Below, piece by piece: positions 22,270 through 33,300 of a DNA stretch of 64,000 nt. Position 1 is the first letter of the stretch, and each line of letters opens with the position of its first letter. The notes below the pieces were generated by a model. That model did no database searches. It was not told where the DNA came from and worked only from the letters and a program-made list of their open reading frames with translations. This stretch comes from Aedes albopictus. Taxonomy: Eukaryota; Arthropoda; Insecta; Diptera; Culicidae. The stretch covers positions 250,641,233 to 250,705,232 of the forward strand of contig NC_085137.1 of the NCBI RefSeq assembly GCF_035046485.1, in the 5' to 3' direction. Both the position numbers and the translations under genes were made by a program.

Positions 22270-22960
22270 ATAAAGTGGCAGCCCCATTATGGTTGATAGG
22301 AGAACTTAGACCAACAACCTACTGTTCCAGAAACCCAATAACCGTTACAGAAACCGAAAATGAAAAATTACGAACTGATTCTACAGCATCGACTTCCAGC
22401 GCGAAACAACAGAGAAGAATTGGAACATGGAATGTACCAACTCAAGCCCAGCAGGATAAACTAGGACAACTAGAAGCTTGAGATCCTAGGACTGAGCGAA
22501 GTCCGTTGCCTGAACTTTGGAGAACACAGATTGGCGTTGGGTATATTCTGCTATACACTGGCATACGAGGTAAACACGCTCCTCGCCACCGTGGAGCTGG
22601 TTTCCTGCTCAGCGCTCAGCTCACGCCCATGCTGCGCCCATGAAAGTGGGAACCTATTAACGGGAGGATAATTGTAGCCAGGGTTGGAAACCTTACCATG
22701 ATCTAACGTTTACGCACCACCGATGCAAGATTCCGAAAGGATAAATCAAGATCCTCATGGGCGACTTCAACGCGAAGGTTGATTCCAAAGGTTGGTAGCC
22801 AAATGGCGACCGATGGTGGCACTAAGATCAACATAGGTTAGAGCGTTAACATAGGATCAAGAAAGTTAGTTTGCGAGTTTAAGAAATGTATGGAAAAACA
22901 ACCAGATCAGTCGACGCACGAAAATCCGAATGTCCAACTCAAACGTGAAATCTGTGCCGC
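22270..22960 (+). pseudogene. LINE endonuclease N-terminus, broken
   Basis: RRIGTWNV (near 22413-22440) followed by LGQLEA and, after a stop, ILGLSEVR matches the first two motifs of LINE apurinic-type endonucleases (the Asn and Glu sites). LMGDFNAKVDSKG-like codons follow near 22755. Stops and frame changes are frequent. The fragment is enclosed by the inverted DNA elements and ends at a palindromic MITE. Confidence 0.7.
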
Positions 22961-22961
22961 T

Positions 22962-23356
22962 GTCAGGGATGTTTTTGATCACCTGACAATCGTTTGACTC
23001 ATTTGTCCATAACTCAGTTCAGAAACCTAATATTGAAATGTGGTGTTCGGCAAAGTTGTAGATTAGTGTTTTTCCTACAATTATTACCGAAGACGCTATA
23101 TTCTAACACCTATATATACGGCGCTTGAGGGCTAGTATCACCTACTCCGATCGATTAGTATGAGTAGGTGGTACTAACGCTTTTACGCGGTAAATATTAG
23201 AGTTAGAATATGGCGTCCTTGGTGATAGTTGTAGGAAAAACACTGATCTATACAACTTTGCCGAATATCACATTTAAATATTAGGTTTCTGAACTGAGTT
23301 ATGGACAAATGAGTCAAATGATTGCCAGGTGATCGAAAACATCCTTGGCTGCTGCA
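22962..23356. mobile_element. ~390-bp foldback MITE inside the LINE fragment
   Basis: The left arm (about 22962-23125) and right arm (about 23190-23356) are inverted copies: CATTTGTCCATAACTCAGTT, CAGAAACCTAATATT and GTGTTTTTCCTACAA appear in both. The arms differ at scattered bases, so it is older than the flanking inverted pair. LINE sequence lies on both sides. Confidence 0.75.
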
Positions 23357-23740
23357 GCTGTACGCCAGTGAAACTTGGTGTGTATCAGCGGAGAACACTC
23401 AACGGCTGCAGGTCTTCATCAATAGATTTCGGCGGGTCCTCGGTATATAATTCGTGCATGGTGGCCTCACAATTGCATCTCTAATATGGACCTCCATTGT
23501 CGATGCCATCAAAAGCCGATAGCGACGGGAATTCGGGAACGGAGCTGGAGATGGGTCGGCCACACTACGCAGGGGCAGCAACGAAATCTGCAAGCAAGCG
23601 TTAGATAGGAACCCAGCAGGATATCGCAGCATAGGCAGACATAGAAGCTCATGGCGGCGCAGACTTAACAACGAAATAAAGCAAGTCAACAGAAATTCGG
23701 CCTCTGCACCACCGTGGGTGCTCACTGCTCAGGACTGAAA
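23357..23740 (+). pseudogene. LINE ORF2 C-terminus, broken
   Basis: LYASETW (near 23360), LQVFINRFRRVLG, then GHTLRRG-like and NEICKQALDRNPAGYRS and SWRRRLNNEIKQV resemble the C-terminal region of RTE-like or related LINE ORF2 proteins (LxGH..R...N...AL.WNP). A stop follows at about 23737. The central RT including FADD is missing between this and the endonuclease fragment, so the LINE was deleted internally or two fragments were joined. Confidence 0.7.
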
Positions 23741-24796
23741 GTAAGCAGTAATTTTTAACAGTTTCCCTTTCAGGTCGCTGTTCTAAGCCATCGTGGTACG
23801 CTTATGCGTTAGTGCCCTTTGCTAGTGTGACGATCCCATTCCCCACCATGTCTGTATCCCCATTTCATTCCTTTCTTTCTTAATGACAGTTCTACATCAG
23901 CTGACGAAACAATGCTGGCTTTTCAGTCTCCTGGGAAAATCGAAACAATTATATGTTTCTTAGTCCGACGTTTCGATCCTTTTTGTACCTTTTTTAGTCT
24001 TCGTTATCGTGTTTGTTTGAACTATTATCCAATGAGGACCAAAACATCGGATCAAGAAAACATATAGTTGTTTTTATTCTCCCAGAAGACTGACAGGCTC
24101 GTGCTTTTGTGATGCTAGAAACCATATGAAAATAGCATTTGAAGCACGTTTTAGAGCGTTCAACGTTTAAATATTTTTTGCTGCTCGTAAGTCATACAAG
24201 CATATCTAAATAATAACAAAATACACATGCAAAGCTAATGCAAACATGGATGATACCGCTTCAACCGCACGAGCCAGCTCCGGAAGGATGTCAGACTTAT
24301 AATATGTAATGTCCTACCTGCGACTACACCACCAGGCACCACACTATGCCTACCAATGTTGTGCCACATTTGATATGGGAAGCACGCCATCGCCGATAGG
24401 AAAGAAACGGCCCTGCTAACGCGCACCGCCACCAGTGACCGGAAATGAGGTGTTGGTTCAGTGAAAGTTCATCCGTGCATAGATGTGCTAACCGTGATCG
24501 ATTGTGACAACGCACGACGACAACGCTACGACGGTTTAGAATCCTCTCACCCTTGGAAAACGGCACATGTCCGACCATTCCGTTCGCCGCACAATTCAAC
24601 GATGGAAGCAAATCATGGACTAGTTGCGTTCATGGAAGCGCATGACAACCATGTCCACATAAAAATGATTTTAATGTTCAAATATTTATCTCTAACTGGA
24701 AAGTGCACAGTGCATTCGTCGCTTCACACTGGACTGTGGGATAAAAATCCATATGTTATGGCCAAACCCAAAACTCTATGAAGAAGTTTCATTCTA
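23741..24796. other. LINE 3' flank, small inverted repeat, no gene
   Basis: About 23928-24105 holds an imperfect inverted repeat: TTCAGTCTCCTGGGAAAATC with CCGACGTTTCGATCC on the left, and the reverse on the right (GGACCAAAACATCGG, TCCCAGAAGACTGAC). The rest (24110-24796) shows no recognised feature. Open frames at 24235-24781 overlap on both strands and lack motifs. Confidence 0.5.
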
Positions 24797-25838
24797 CACA
24801 CTAAAAAAATCTCAATTTTGATAGTGACACAATTGGAGAAATGGACATAATAATTCGTGACGTAAAAAAAAATATGGCACATTTTTGAGTCATTGCAGAC
24901 GTGATCGCAAAGAAAATCATTGTCGAGTATTTTTTAGATATGTTGGATATGCTTTTAAGCGTTTGCTAGTAATAATCAAGCATAAGACTTACTTTTCAGG
25001 TCTATGTGCCAAAATTTTACATGACTAATAACGCAATCCATCGAGCAATGTTTGTTGACGATGAAACGTCAAACGCCGGCGGTTGCTTGTTCAATCTTTT
25101 TCAAGCAAGTAATCAAAAAGTTTAATAATCAAATTGTGCAGTGAGTTAGTGATTAATTCTGGATAAACGAGAGCAGGACGACAACATACGGATTACGGAA
25201 CGATACGATTCTCTCGGATGCTGTTGGTTAAGGAATAAAATTGTGATGCGATGTGCCTATACGGAGGAGGAGGCTGTCCGGATGATGTGTTGTTCTAGTG
25301 TAAACAGTTTTTTTATTAACTCGTTTGTATCCAAATCGACTTAAACCAAGTAAAACCCCCAATAAAGTGTGTTCAAATGATGTTTCTACACAGAAAGAAA
25401 TTCTGAAAACTACACGTGACGTAAATATTTGAACGTTGAAATTTCCATTTGATGTCATTCGATTTCACATTAAAGAATTTATTGTACGCAAAGTTGTAGG
25501 CAAGCTCCATACTGCAGACCACCTGTAATTTTACAATCCGATGAAGAATTGTGTTGAAAGCGATGGAGGTCATTTTGTTACAGTGAACTCGATGTAACAA
25601 TTTTGAACAGTGTAGTCATTGTTGTATTTATATCGAAAGAAAAACCTGCAGAAAAGAGCTCTGGAAAAAGTAGGGATTGAGGTTAGGTTAATATGCGGGA
25701 GACGCCTGCTGTAAAATTACAAGACCGCTGGAATCAGCATCGTGTAAAAATAAGATCATACATAATTTTGTGTCGTTTTGCTCGCTGTCATATGTCGGCG
25801 TTAAATGACACAAAATTACATGGATTTTTCGAAGTGTG
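24797..25838 (-). mobile_element. TA-flanked DNA element, inverted copy 2
   Basis: This is copy 1 in reverse orientation, again with TA on both sides (24795-24796, 25839-25840) and CACACT / AGTGTG ends. By eye the two copies are identical across almost all compared blocks. The extra length is a 224-bp insertion at 25389-25612. The near identity implies recent duplication, gene conversion between arms, or one long-armed composite. Confidence 0.8.
25389..25612. mobile_element. 224-bp MITE nested in copy 2
   Basis: TA lies on both sides (25387-25388 and 25613-25614). The insert begins CACAGAAAGAAATTCTG and ends GAACAGTG. In copy 1 the empty site reads TTTCTAGTCATTG, which confirms a TA duplication. 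The inverted ends are short (CACxG). The start resembles the MITE at 27170-27467. Confidence 0.75.
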
Positions 25839-25840
25839 TA

Positions 25841-27165
25841 GGCGATCGCTCAGCAACTCAGACCAACTGTCTGTAATACAAAATGTTTAAAACTTGTAAC
25901 TACATCATATCCCATAGTGAGCGACAGTAAAAAAAAGCACACTCACTGAAAATTGAATGGGTTCGTGCAGGACACAATGAATTCGATGCCATTTCCGTCA
26001 CGTACGATCCACAACAACCCCATCGAACGTTGCGTGATGCATCGCAAGAAGTGCAATATTTCATCGCTCGTCGTTCGGCGTTCCCCGATTGATGCATCAC
26101 GCAGAAAGTGTAACTTGTGTCGTCCCCTGGCAAGGGAAATAAAAATCCAGTTATTTTTCAATTCCACAAACAAGGCGACAAACTCCATCAATTGCTGTCT
26201 GCTTCTCGAAAAGATTGTTACAGAGAAGAATGACTACGCTGGAAGACGACTCAGTTGCAGTGCGAAGATGTCCTCAACAGCGAACTTTCCTACAAATTCA
26301 TCGATCCAATAAAGTTTATGTGGGTATCCGGTATCGGTATACACTTTCGCTCCATTATGCGGCTATTGGCTGCGTGGTGGGAAGTGCAGCTCTGCCAGTA
26401 AGTATCCTTGTTCGGTGAAACCACCACCGCAAACAGCTGCGCTATCAGAGTGTTGACACGGTGCCGACCGACCAACCAACCAACAGACGACGATGAGGAA
26501 GACGGCTCTCTCTCACAAAGATGTGCTCCCGGCCCGGCTTCTTCTTCATCATCATCCAATTTCAACTACTGCGACACTATTAAACAGTATTAAATTCCAC
26601 TTCGTGAGTCGAACCGCACCTGATCCTTCCGTCCATGCACACACAATGTTGTTGGTTGGCTCGTTGGCGGCGCTTGACGAGCGAGGAGCGGCTGTGGAAA
26701 TTGAGCAGGAGCTGCCGCCGGGACCGGAAGATACCCACAAGGACGAGGAAAATGTTTTCCCTCGAAGAATGATGAGTTTGTTCCCATCGATACTCCGTCA
26801 CCATGGTTGGTCCGGATGAGGGGGTGTGGAAGCTTAGGTGAAGATGCTCTGAACGTGAAGGTAATGTTCCAAAATAAGAAAGGGCCGTGGACTACAAACA
26901 AATTGTCATCCTTGCCAATGAGTTTGTTTACAAAAAATGAAAACATTTCTGATTAATTGCACAGTCTTCAAGGAAAATGAGTGTACCAGATGAGGGTAGG
27001 AAATATTTTGATATACATACATCAAAGTTATTGTGTAAGCTTGACTCCACATCAGCAAATCGCAAAGAACTGGTATTGTAGATCGTACCTGAAAAGAAAA
27101 CGAAAAACATTTCGATGACATTAATGCATACATTCGTAAACACTGGACTTAATAAGACTCAAAAT
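25841..27165. other. No supported gene
   Basis: Contains one 12-bp perfect inverted repeat (GCGTGATGCATC, 26032-26043 and 26091-26102) and many overlapping short frames on both strands (25943-26946). None shows a domain. The mixed composition suggests non-repeat host DNA. Confidence 0.45.
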
Positions 27166-27169
27166 CCTC

Positions 27170-27467
27170 ATCACAGAAAAAAATATGTAATTAAAATTCA
27201 GCGAGAAATCATGTACATAAAGGGAATGCTAGGGTTAGTGCACTTTTACATCAGATATAATGTGAAATTACATTACCTTCGTGTAAATTTCCGCCAACCA
27301 TCGTGTAAACCCTCATGGACTCCAACCGGTTACGTGACTATTAGCGGAAATTTACACGATTGTACATAATTTTACATGCTATCTCATGTAAGTCTGCACT
27401 CACTCTAGCATTCCCTGTATGTGTATGATTTCTCGCTGAATTCTACTTGAATATTTTTTTCTTTGAT
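27170..27467. mobile_element. ~298-bp foldback MITE
   Basis: The left half (AGAAAAAAATAT, TTCAGCGAGAAATCATG, GGGAATGCTAGGGT, CGTGTAAATTTCCGC) is mirrored by the right half. The outermost shared bases are ATCA(C/A)AGAAAAAAATAT. The arms run most of the length and meet near 27310. No TSD was resolved. Confidence 0.7.
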
Positions 27468-27599
27468 GGTTAAACCTGCATTTGGTGTTTCGGTGGGTGT
27501 TTTTGGACATATGACATTTTTAGCTGAACTAGACGAATCCGTTCCATATTAACATATTCCAAGTAACGCACTTGTCGCAGAAGAGAACAGGTTTTGGTT

Positions 27600-28989
27600 G
27601 CGCAGAAGTAACTACATAACAGCAGCAGCAGCAGCAGTAGTCAGACAAAGGCCTGAGTGACCTCTGCTGTACATAGGAGTCGTCTCCATGCTACATATCA
27701 GGAGACCAAAATTCACCCACCCAGCATGTCGCCGACCCCTAATAAGTCACATAACCCCGATCAATCAACTTCTACTGACCATTGCACCATCACCAACACC
27801 AATTCCACTATCAACACTACCAACCAAAATAGGTTTGGGAGAGGAGAAAGTGTAGTGCCCCTCCCACTACCACAAGCGGTAACGCAACCGAGTGGAAGAC
27901 CTATCAGGGAAGCAATATCCCAACCCGTTCATAGCGAGTCCCTCAGTGCGGCCTACGAGAAACGAATTATAGTAAATAGAAGAAAAACATCCAGCTGTAC
28001 AAACCCAAACACCCCAGTCGTCAACATTTCCATAGGTTTGAGAAACCCTAGGCCTAGCCCTAGGCCTTTCCCTGCACCAACCGTAACCGAGAATGTCCCA
28101 CTATCCTGTGAAGAGCTCTCAGCGGCAGTTGGTGTGGGGGGTCTGCTATCACAGACAAGTACCATCGATATGAACCCACAACTGTCCAATACAATCCCGC
28201 GCTATACAATCTTTCCAGCCCATAATCTCCACCAGCAAATTCAATCCAGAAATTCCACCACCTCGATATCTGCATCCAACCTTAATAGTACTTGGATCAC
28301 CAGTCCCGTCAACGATTCCATGGGTTCGCAAAACCCTAGGCCTTTCCCCATACCAACCCTGGCCGAGGATGTTCCACAACCCTGTGATAAGCCTTCGGCG
28401 GCAAACGCCCAACTTTTCAGCCCATAAGCTGCAGTCTCCTAGTGGCGAATACCAAGACCAGCAAAGCGAAATGCAAGCAACGATCCTTTCCCTAACAAGA
28501 CGTCCTCAGCCAGCATCGAACACAGGCGACTATACGATGTACGATGTAACCACCAACTCTCTCAACGTTTCCATGTTGAGAAACCCGAGGTCTTTCTCTG
28601 CACCAACCCTGACTGAGGATGTCCCACAACCCTGTGATGGGCCCTCGGCGGAAGTTGGTGTAGAGGGCCTGTTATCACAGGCAAGCAACATCAACGAAAC
28701 CCTGATTGCGCCACATACAACCCACTCCAAACTTCCAGTTTCTCCACAACTCACTTCCGACTACGAGAGACAATATCGACAGAACGACATGCAGACAATG
28801 AACTCAAATCCTACCAGGCCCTTCTAACCCAATCGAACACCACTTCATCATTTTCGCCAACTTCGACCCCAGTTCATCGTTGTATTTCTCCAAAATCAGC
28901 TGTATCCACCCTCTCCACTCGACATGAAAAGCTAACTCGCATCGCATTGCAATGGAGTATTAACGGTCTGTTCAACATCTGGAATAATT
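27600..28989 (+). mobile_element. 5' fragment of an I/LOA-like LINE
   Basis: A CAG-rich leader (27613-27640) is followed by a proline-rich ORF1-like protein and, at about 28928-28985, by codons for LTRIALQWSINGLFNIW, which resemble the start of LINE endonuclease domains of the I/LOA type (QWNINGL). The match stops at about 28986, where 12-mer array begins, so everything downstream is absent here. Confidence 0.55.
27657..28827 (+). pseudogene. LINE ORF1-like proline-rich repeat protein, frameshifted
   Basis: Two frames, 27657-28427 (256 codons) and 28369-28827 (152 codons), continue one protein across a frameshift near 28400. It carries three copies of a motif of about RNPRxFxAPTxxE.VPxxC, the first and third followed by VGVxGLLSQxS, starting near 28030, 28325 and 28578. 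Asn, Thr, Ser and Pro dominate the N-terminal half. No zinc knuckle is seen. The position just before an endonuclease-like start supports ORF1 or the N-terminal part of ORF2. I do not recognise a named domain. Confidence 0.5.
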
Positions 28990-29285
28990 AGAAGTATTTC
29001 AGAAGCAATATCTTCCAGAAACCATTTCAGGAAATTTTACCAGAGATTAGCTAAAAATTGATCCAGGAGATCCTTGAAACATTGTACAAAACATTGTTTT
29101 GAGAGTCCATCCAAAGATTCCAACAATAATTCGTGCAATAATTATTGCAGACATGGACTCCTTCATATTTGTTTTTCCTACAGAAATTCCTCCAGGAATT
29201 TGTTAGGAAAGCTTTCCTGCGATTTCCTAAGGAATTCCCCATGGGACTGCTTCCGGAATTCAGGAACTCCTGCCAAGGGCGTAGC
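28990..29285 (-). repeat. 12-mer array, pyrimidine polarity, with conserved module
   Basis: TTCCTCCAGGAATTTG-type units on the plus strand. About 29030-29170 is a non-repeat module (AACATTGTACAAAACATTG, GAGTCCATCCAAAGATTCC, TTATTGCAGACATGG) that recurs inverted at about 37300-37480. The segment ends in GGGCGTAGCCAG (29278-29290) and a G16 tract. Confidence 0.65.
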
Positions 29286-29520
29286 CAGCTTTTCGGTCAG
29301 GGGGGGGGGGGGGGGCAAGCACCCTTACCAACTTTGTTCCTACTTGCTTCTATATCTATACGCAATACGATGAAATTGAATATAATAACATTATATTCTA
29401 AAAGCATTATTTAACCCTTCAGCAATCAGCAGTCACACTGTTGTATTTTGTACAATACGTTAAAAAATCTCGCCTGATCTACATGATTCAAGGTGGGGCT
29501 GGTAGCGGTGAGCAATTTTT
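29278..29520. other. Spacer: GGGCGTAGCCAG motif, G-tract, AT-rich DNA
   Basis: AAGGGCGTAGCCAGC is followed by TCGGTCAG and about 16 G. About 200 bp of AT-rich DNA follows before the purine-polar array. The same motif plus G/C tract occurs in reverse at 38545-38595. No coding evidence. Confidence 0.55.
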
Positions 29521-30384
29521 GGAGGATTAAGGATTTTTAGGACTTCCTGAATAAATCCCTGGAGCGATTCATACAGGAATGCCTGGAGGAAGCCCTATAG
29601 AATCCCTGGAGGAATTCCCGGAGGAATTCCTGGAGAAATTTCCGGAGGAATCCCTGGCAGAATTTCTGAAAGTATACCTGGAGGAATTTCTGTATAAATT
29701 AGAGAAATATCTGAAGAGATCTCATGAGGAAATCGTAGATGAAATTCTAGATGAATTTCTGGAGAATTCCTTGGGATGAGTTCTGGAGAAATTCCTGGAG
29801 TAATTCTGGGAGGAATCCCTAGAAAAAAAATCAGAATAAATCCCTTGAGGAATTCCTAGAGGAAATCTTAGAGAAATTTAAAAAATCCTTGGGGGAGTTC
29901 TTGGAGAAATCTCTGAAGGAATTCCAGGAGGAATCCCTGAAGCAATTCCTGGAAAAATCTCTAGAGAGAATCCTGGAGAAATGCCTGGAGAAACTTCTAA
30001 ACAAATTCCTGACATAATTGCTGGAAGAATAATTGAATGACACCCAACAGGAAATCCTGAAGAATTTCCTGGAGAAACTTCTTGGATGAATTCTTGGAGC
30101 AATCTCTGGAAAAAATACTGGAGAAATCTCCAGAGGAATTCTGGGATGAATTGCTGGAGAAATTTCTGAAAAAAAAACCTTGAGAAATTCCAGGAGAATT
30201 CCCTGGAAGAACCCTTGGAGGAATTTCTGGGAATATCCCTGAAGAAATTCGAGGACAATTACCGGGAGGAATCCCTGAAGCAATTCCTGGATAAATTTCT
30301 GAAAGAATTCCTGGAGGAATGTCTGGAGGAATCCCTTGAAAATTCCCAAAAGCATTCCTGAAGAGTCTCTGAAGAAATCCCTTA
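29520..30384 (+). repeat. 12-mer array, purine polarity
   Basis: Units such as GGAATTCCTGGA, GAAATTCCTGGA and GGAATCCCTGAA. The 12-bp phase is kept over long runs, so a 174-codon (minus) and a 66-codon (plus) frame appear. They are translations of the repeat (Glu-Glu-Phe-Leu or Arg-Asn-Ser-Ser). Confidence 0.85.
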
Positions 30385-33300
30385 ATTCATTTCATTTATT
30401 TAGTTAACATCAAATTCATGATAATACTGAATCAACAATTTGCCGCCGTAATACTCGATTTGCAGCTGCAGCTCTCCAACGTCGGTCACGCCCAACACTC
30501 GCCAGATCACGCTCCACCTGGTCCGCCCATCGTGCTCTCTGCGCTCCACGCCTTCTTGTACCAACCGGATGGTTAGCAAACACCAACTTTGCAGGGTTGT
30601 TGTCCGGCATTCTTGCAACATGCCCTGCCCACCGTATCCTTCCGGCTTTGGCTACCTTCTGGATGCTGGGTTCGCCGTAAAGTGCAGCGAGCTCGTGGTT
30701 CATCCTTCTCCGCCACACACCGTTTTCCTGTACGCCGCCGAAGATCGTCCTTAGCACCCGTCGCTCGAAAACTCCGAGTGCTTGCATGTCCTCCTCGAGC
30801 ATCGTCCACGTCTCGTGCCCGTAGAGAACCACCGGTCTTATTAGCGTCTTGTACATGGTACATTTGGTGCGGGGGTGAATCTTTTTTGACCGCAGTTTCT
30901 TCTGGAGCCCATAATAGGCACGACTTCCACTGATGATGCGCCTTCGCATTTCACGGCTCACGTTATTGTCAGCCGTTAGCAAGGAACCGAGGTAGACGAA
31001 TTCTTCTACCACCTCGAAAGTATCCCCGTCTATCGTAACATTGCTGCCAAGGCTTGTCCTGTCTCGCTCAGTCCCACCTACCAGCATGTACTTTGTCTTA
31101 GCCGCATTCACCACCAGTCCGACCTTTGCTGCTTCACGTTTCAGGCGGGTGTACTGTTCTACCACCGTTCCAAATGTCCTAGCAATAATATCCATGTCAT
31201 CCGCAAAACATACAAATTGGCTGGATTTCGTGAAGATCGTACCCCGGCTGTTGAGCCCGGCTCGTCGCATAACACCTTCCAGGGCGATGTTGAATAGTAG
31301 GCAGGAAAGTCCATCACCTTGTCGTAGTCCCCGTCGAGATTCAAATGAACTGGATAGTTCACCCGAAATCCTTACGCTGTTCTGCACACCGTCCATCGTT
31401 GCTCTTATCAGTCTAGTCAGCTTCCCGGGAAAGCTGTTCTCGTCCATAATTTTCCATAGCTCTGTGCGGTCGATACTGTCGTATGCCGCTTTGAAGTCGA
31501 TGAACAGGTGATGCGTTGGGACCTGGTATTCACGGCATTTCTGGAGGATTTGCCGTACGGTGAAGATCTGGTCCGTTGTCGACCGGCCGTCGATGAAACC
31601 GGCTTGGTAACTTCCCACGAACTCATTTACTTTAGGTGAAAGACGACGGAAGATGATCTGGGATAGCACTTTGTAGGCGGCATTCAAAATGGTGATCGCT
31701 CGAAAGTTCTCACACATTAGCTTGTCGCCTTTCTTGTGGATGGGACAGATTATCCCTTCCTTCCACTCCTCCGGTAGCTGTTCGGTTTCCCAGATCTTGA
31801 CAACTAACTGGTGCAGACAGGTGGCCAACTTTTCCGGGCCCATCTTGATGAGTTCCGCTGCGATACCGTCCTTACCAGCCGCTTTGTTGTTTTTGAGCTG
31901 GTGGATGGCATCCTTAACTTCCCTCAACGTGGGAGTTGGTTCGTTCCCGTCCTCTGCTGCACCAACATAGTAATTTCCTCCGCTGCCTTGGTCCTCCGTG
32001 CCTACATTCTCTTCGCCATTCAGGTGCTCGTCGAAGTGCTGCTTCCACCTTTCGATCACCTCACGTTTGTCCGTCAGGAGGCTCCCGTCCTTATCCCTGC
32101 AGATTTCGGCTTGCGGCACGTAGCCTTTGCGGGATGCGTTGAGCTTCTGGTAGAACTTGCGTGTTTCCTGTGAACGGCACAGCAGTTCCATTTCCTCGCA
32201 CTCCGCTTCTTCCAGGCGGCGCTTTTTCTCCCGGAAGAGACGGGTCTGCTGCTTCCGCTTCTGTCTGTATCGCTCCACATTCTGTCGGGTTCCATGCTGC
32301 AGCATTACCGCCCGCGCTGCATCCTTCTCCTCCAGAACCGCTCTGCACTCCTCGTCGAACCAATCGTTTCGTCGACTCCGTTCTACGTACCCGATAGTGC
32401 TCTCAGCTGCGTTGTTGATGGCTGCTTTGATTGTACTCCAGCAGTCCTCTAGAGGGGCCACATCGAGCACACCCTCGTCCGGCAACGCTGCCTCGAGATT
32501 CTGCGCGTATGCGGTGGCGACATTCGGTTGCTTCAGTCGCTCTAGATCGTACCGGGGCGGCCGCCGGTAATGTACGTTGTTAATAACGGAGAGTTTTGGG
32601 CACAGTTTAACCATCACTAGGTAGTGATCGGAGTCGATATTAGCGCCACGATAGGTCCTGACGTCGATAATGTCGGAGAAGTGCCGTCCATCAATCAGAA
32701 CGTGGTCGATTTGCGATTCCGTTTGTTGTGGTGATCTCCAGGTGTAACGATAAGGGAGGCTGTGCTGGAAGAAGGTGCTACGAATGGCCATGTTCTTGGA
32801 GGCGGCGAAATCGATGAGGCGTAGGCCATTTTCGTTCGTCAGCTGGTGGGCGCTGAACTTTCCAATCGTCGGTCTGAATTCCTCCTCCTGGCCTACCTGA
32901 GCGTTTAGATCCCCTATGATGATTTTGACGTCGTGGTTTGGGCAGCGGTCGTACTCGCGTTCGAGCTGCGCGTAAAATGCGTCTTTGTCATCATCAGTGC
33001 TTCCGGAGTGAGGGCTGTGCACGTTTATTATGCTAATGTTGAAGAATCGGCCCTTGATCCTCAACCTGCACATTCTTTCGTCGATCGGCCACCAACCGAT
33101 CACGCGCCTCTGCATGTCGCCCATCACTATAAAAGCTGTTCCCAGCTCACGTGTGTTGCCGCAACTCTGGTAGATGGTATGATTACCTCTAAACGTTCGC
33201 ACCATAGATCCTGTCCAACACACCTCCTGCAGCGCTACGATTCCGAACCCGCGGTCCTTCAGTATATCGGCGAGTATGCGGGTGCTCCCGATGAAGTTGA

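Noticed and set aside
26330..26420. Exon-intron boundary (GTAAGT near 26397)
   Set aside because: A single donor-like word without a supported coding exon or acceptor is not evidence for a gene.
32157..32570. Plus-strand frames of up to 159 codons across 30.5-33.4 kb
   Set aside because: They are antisense shadows of the EN-RT LINE; no independent motifs.
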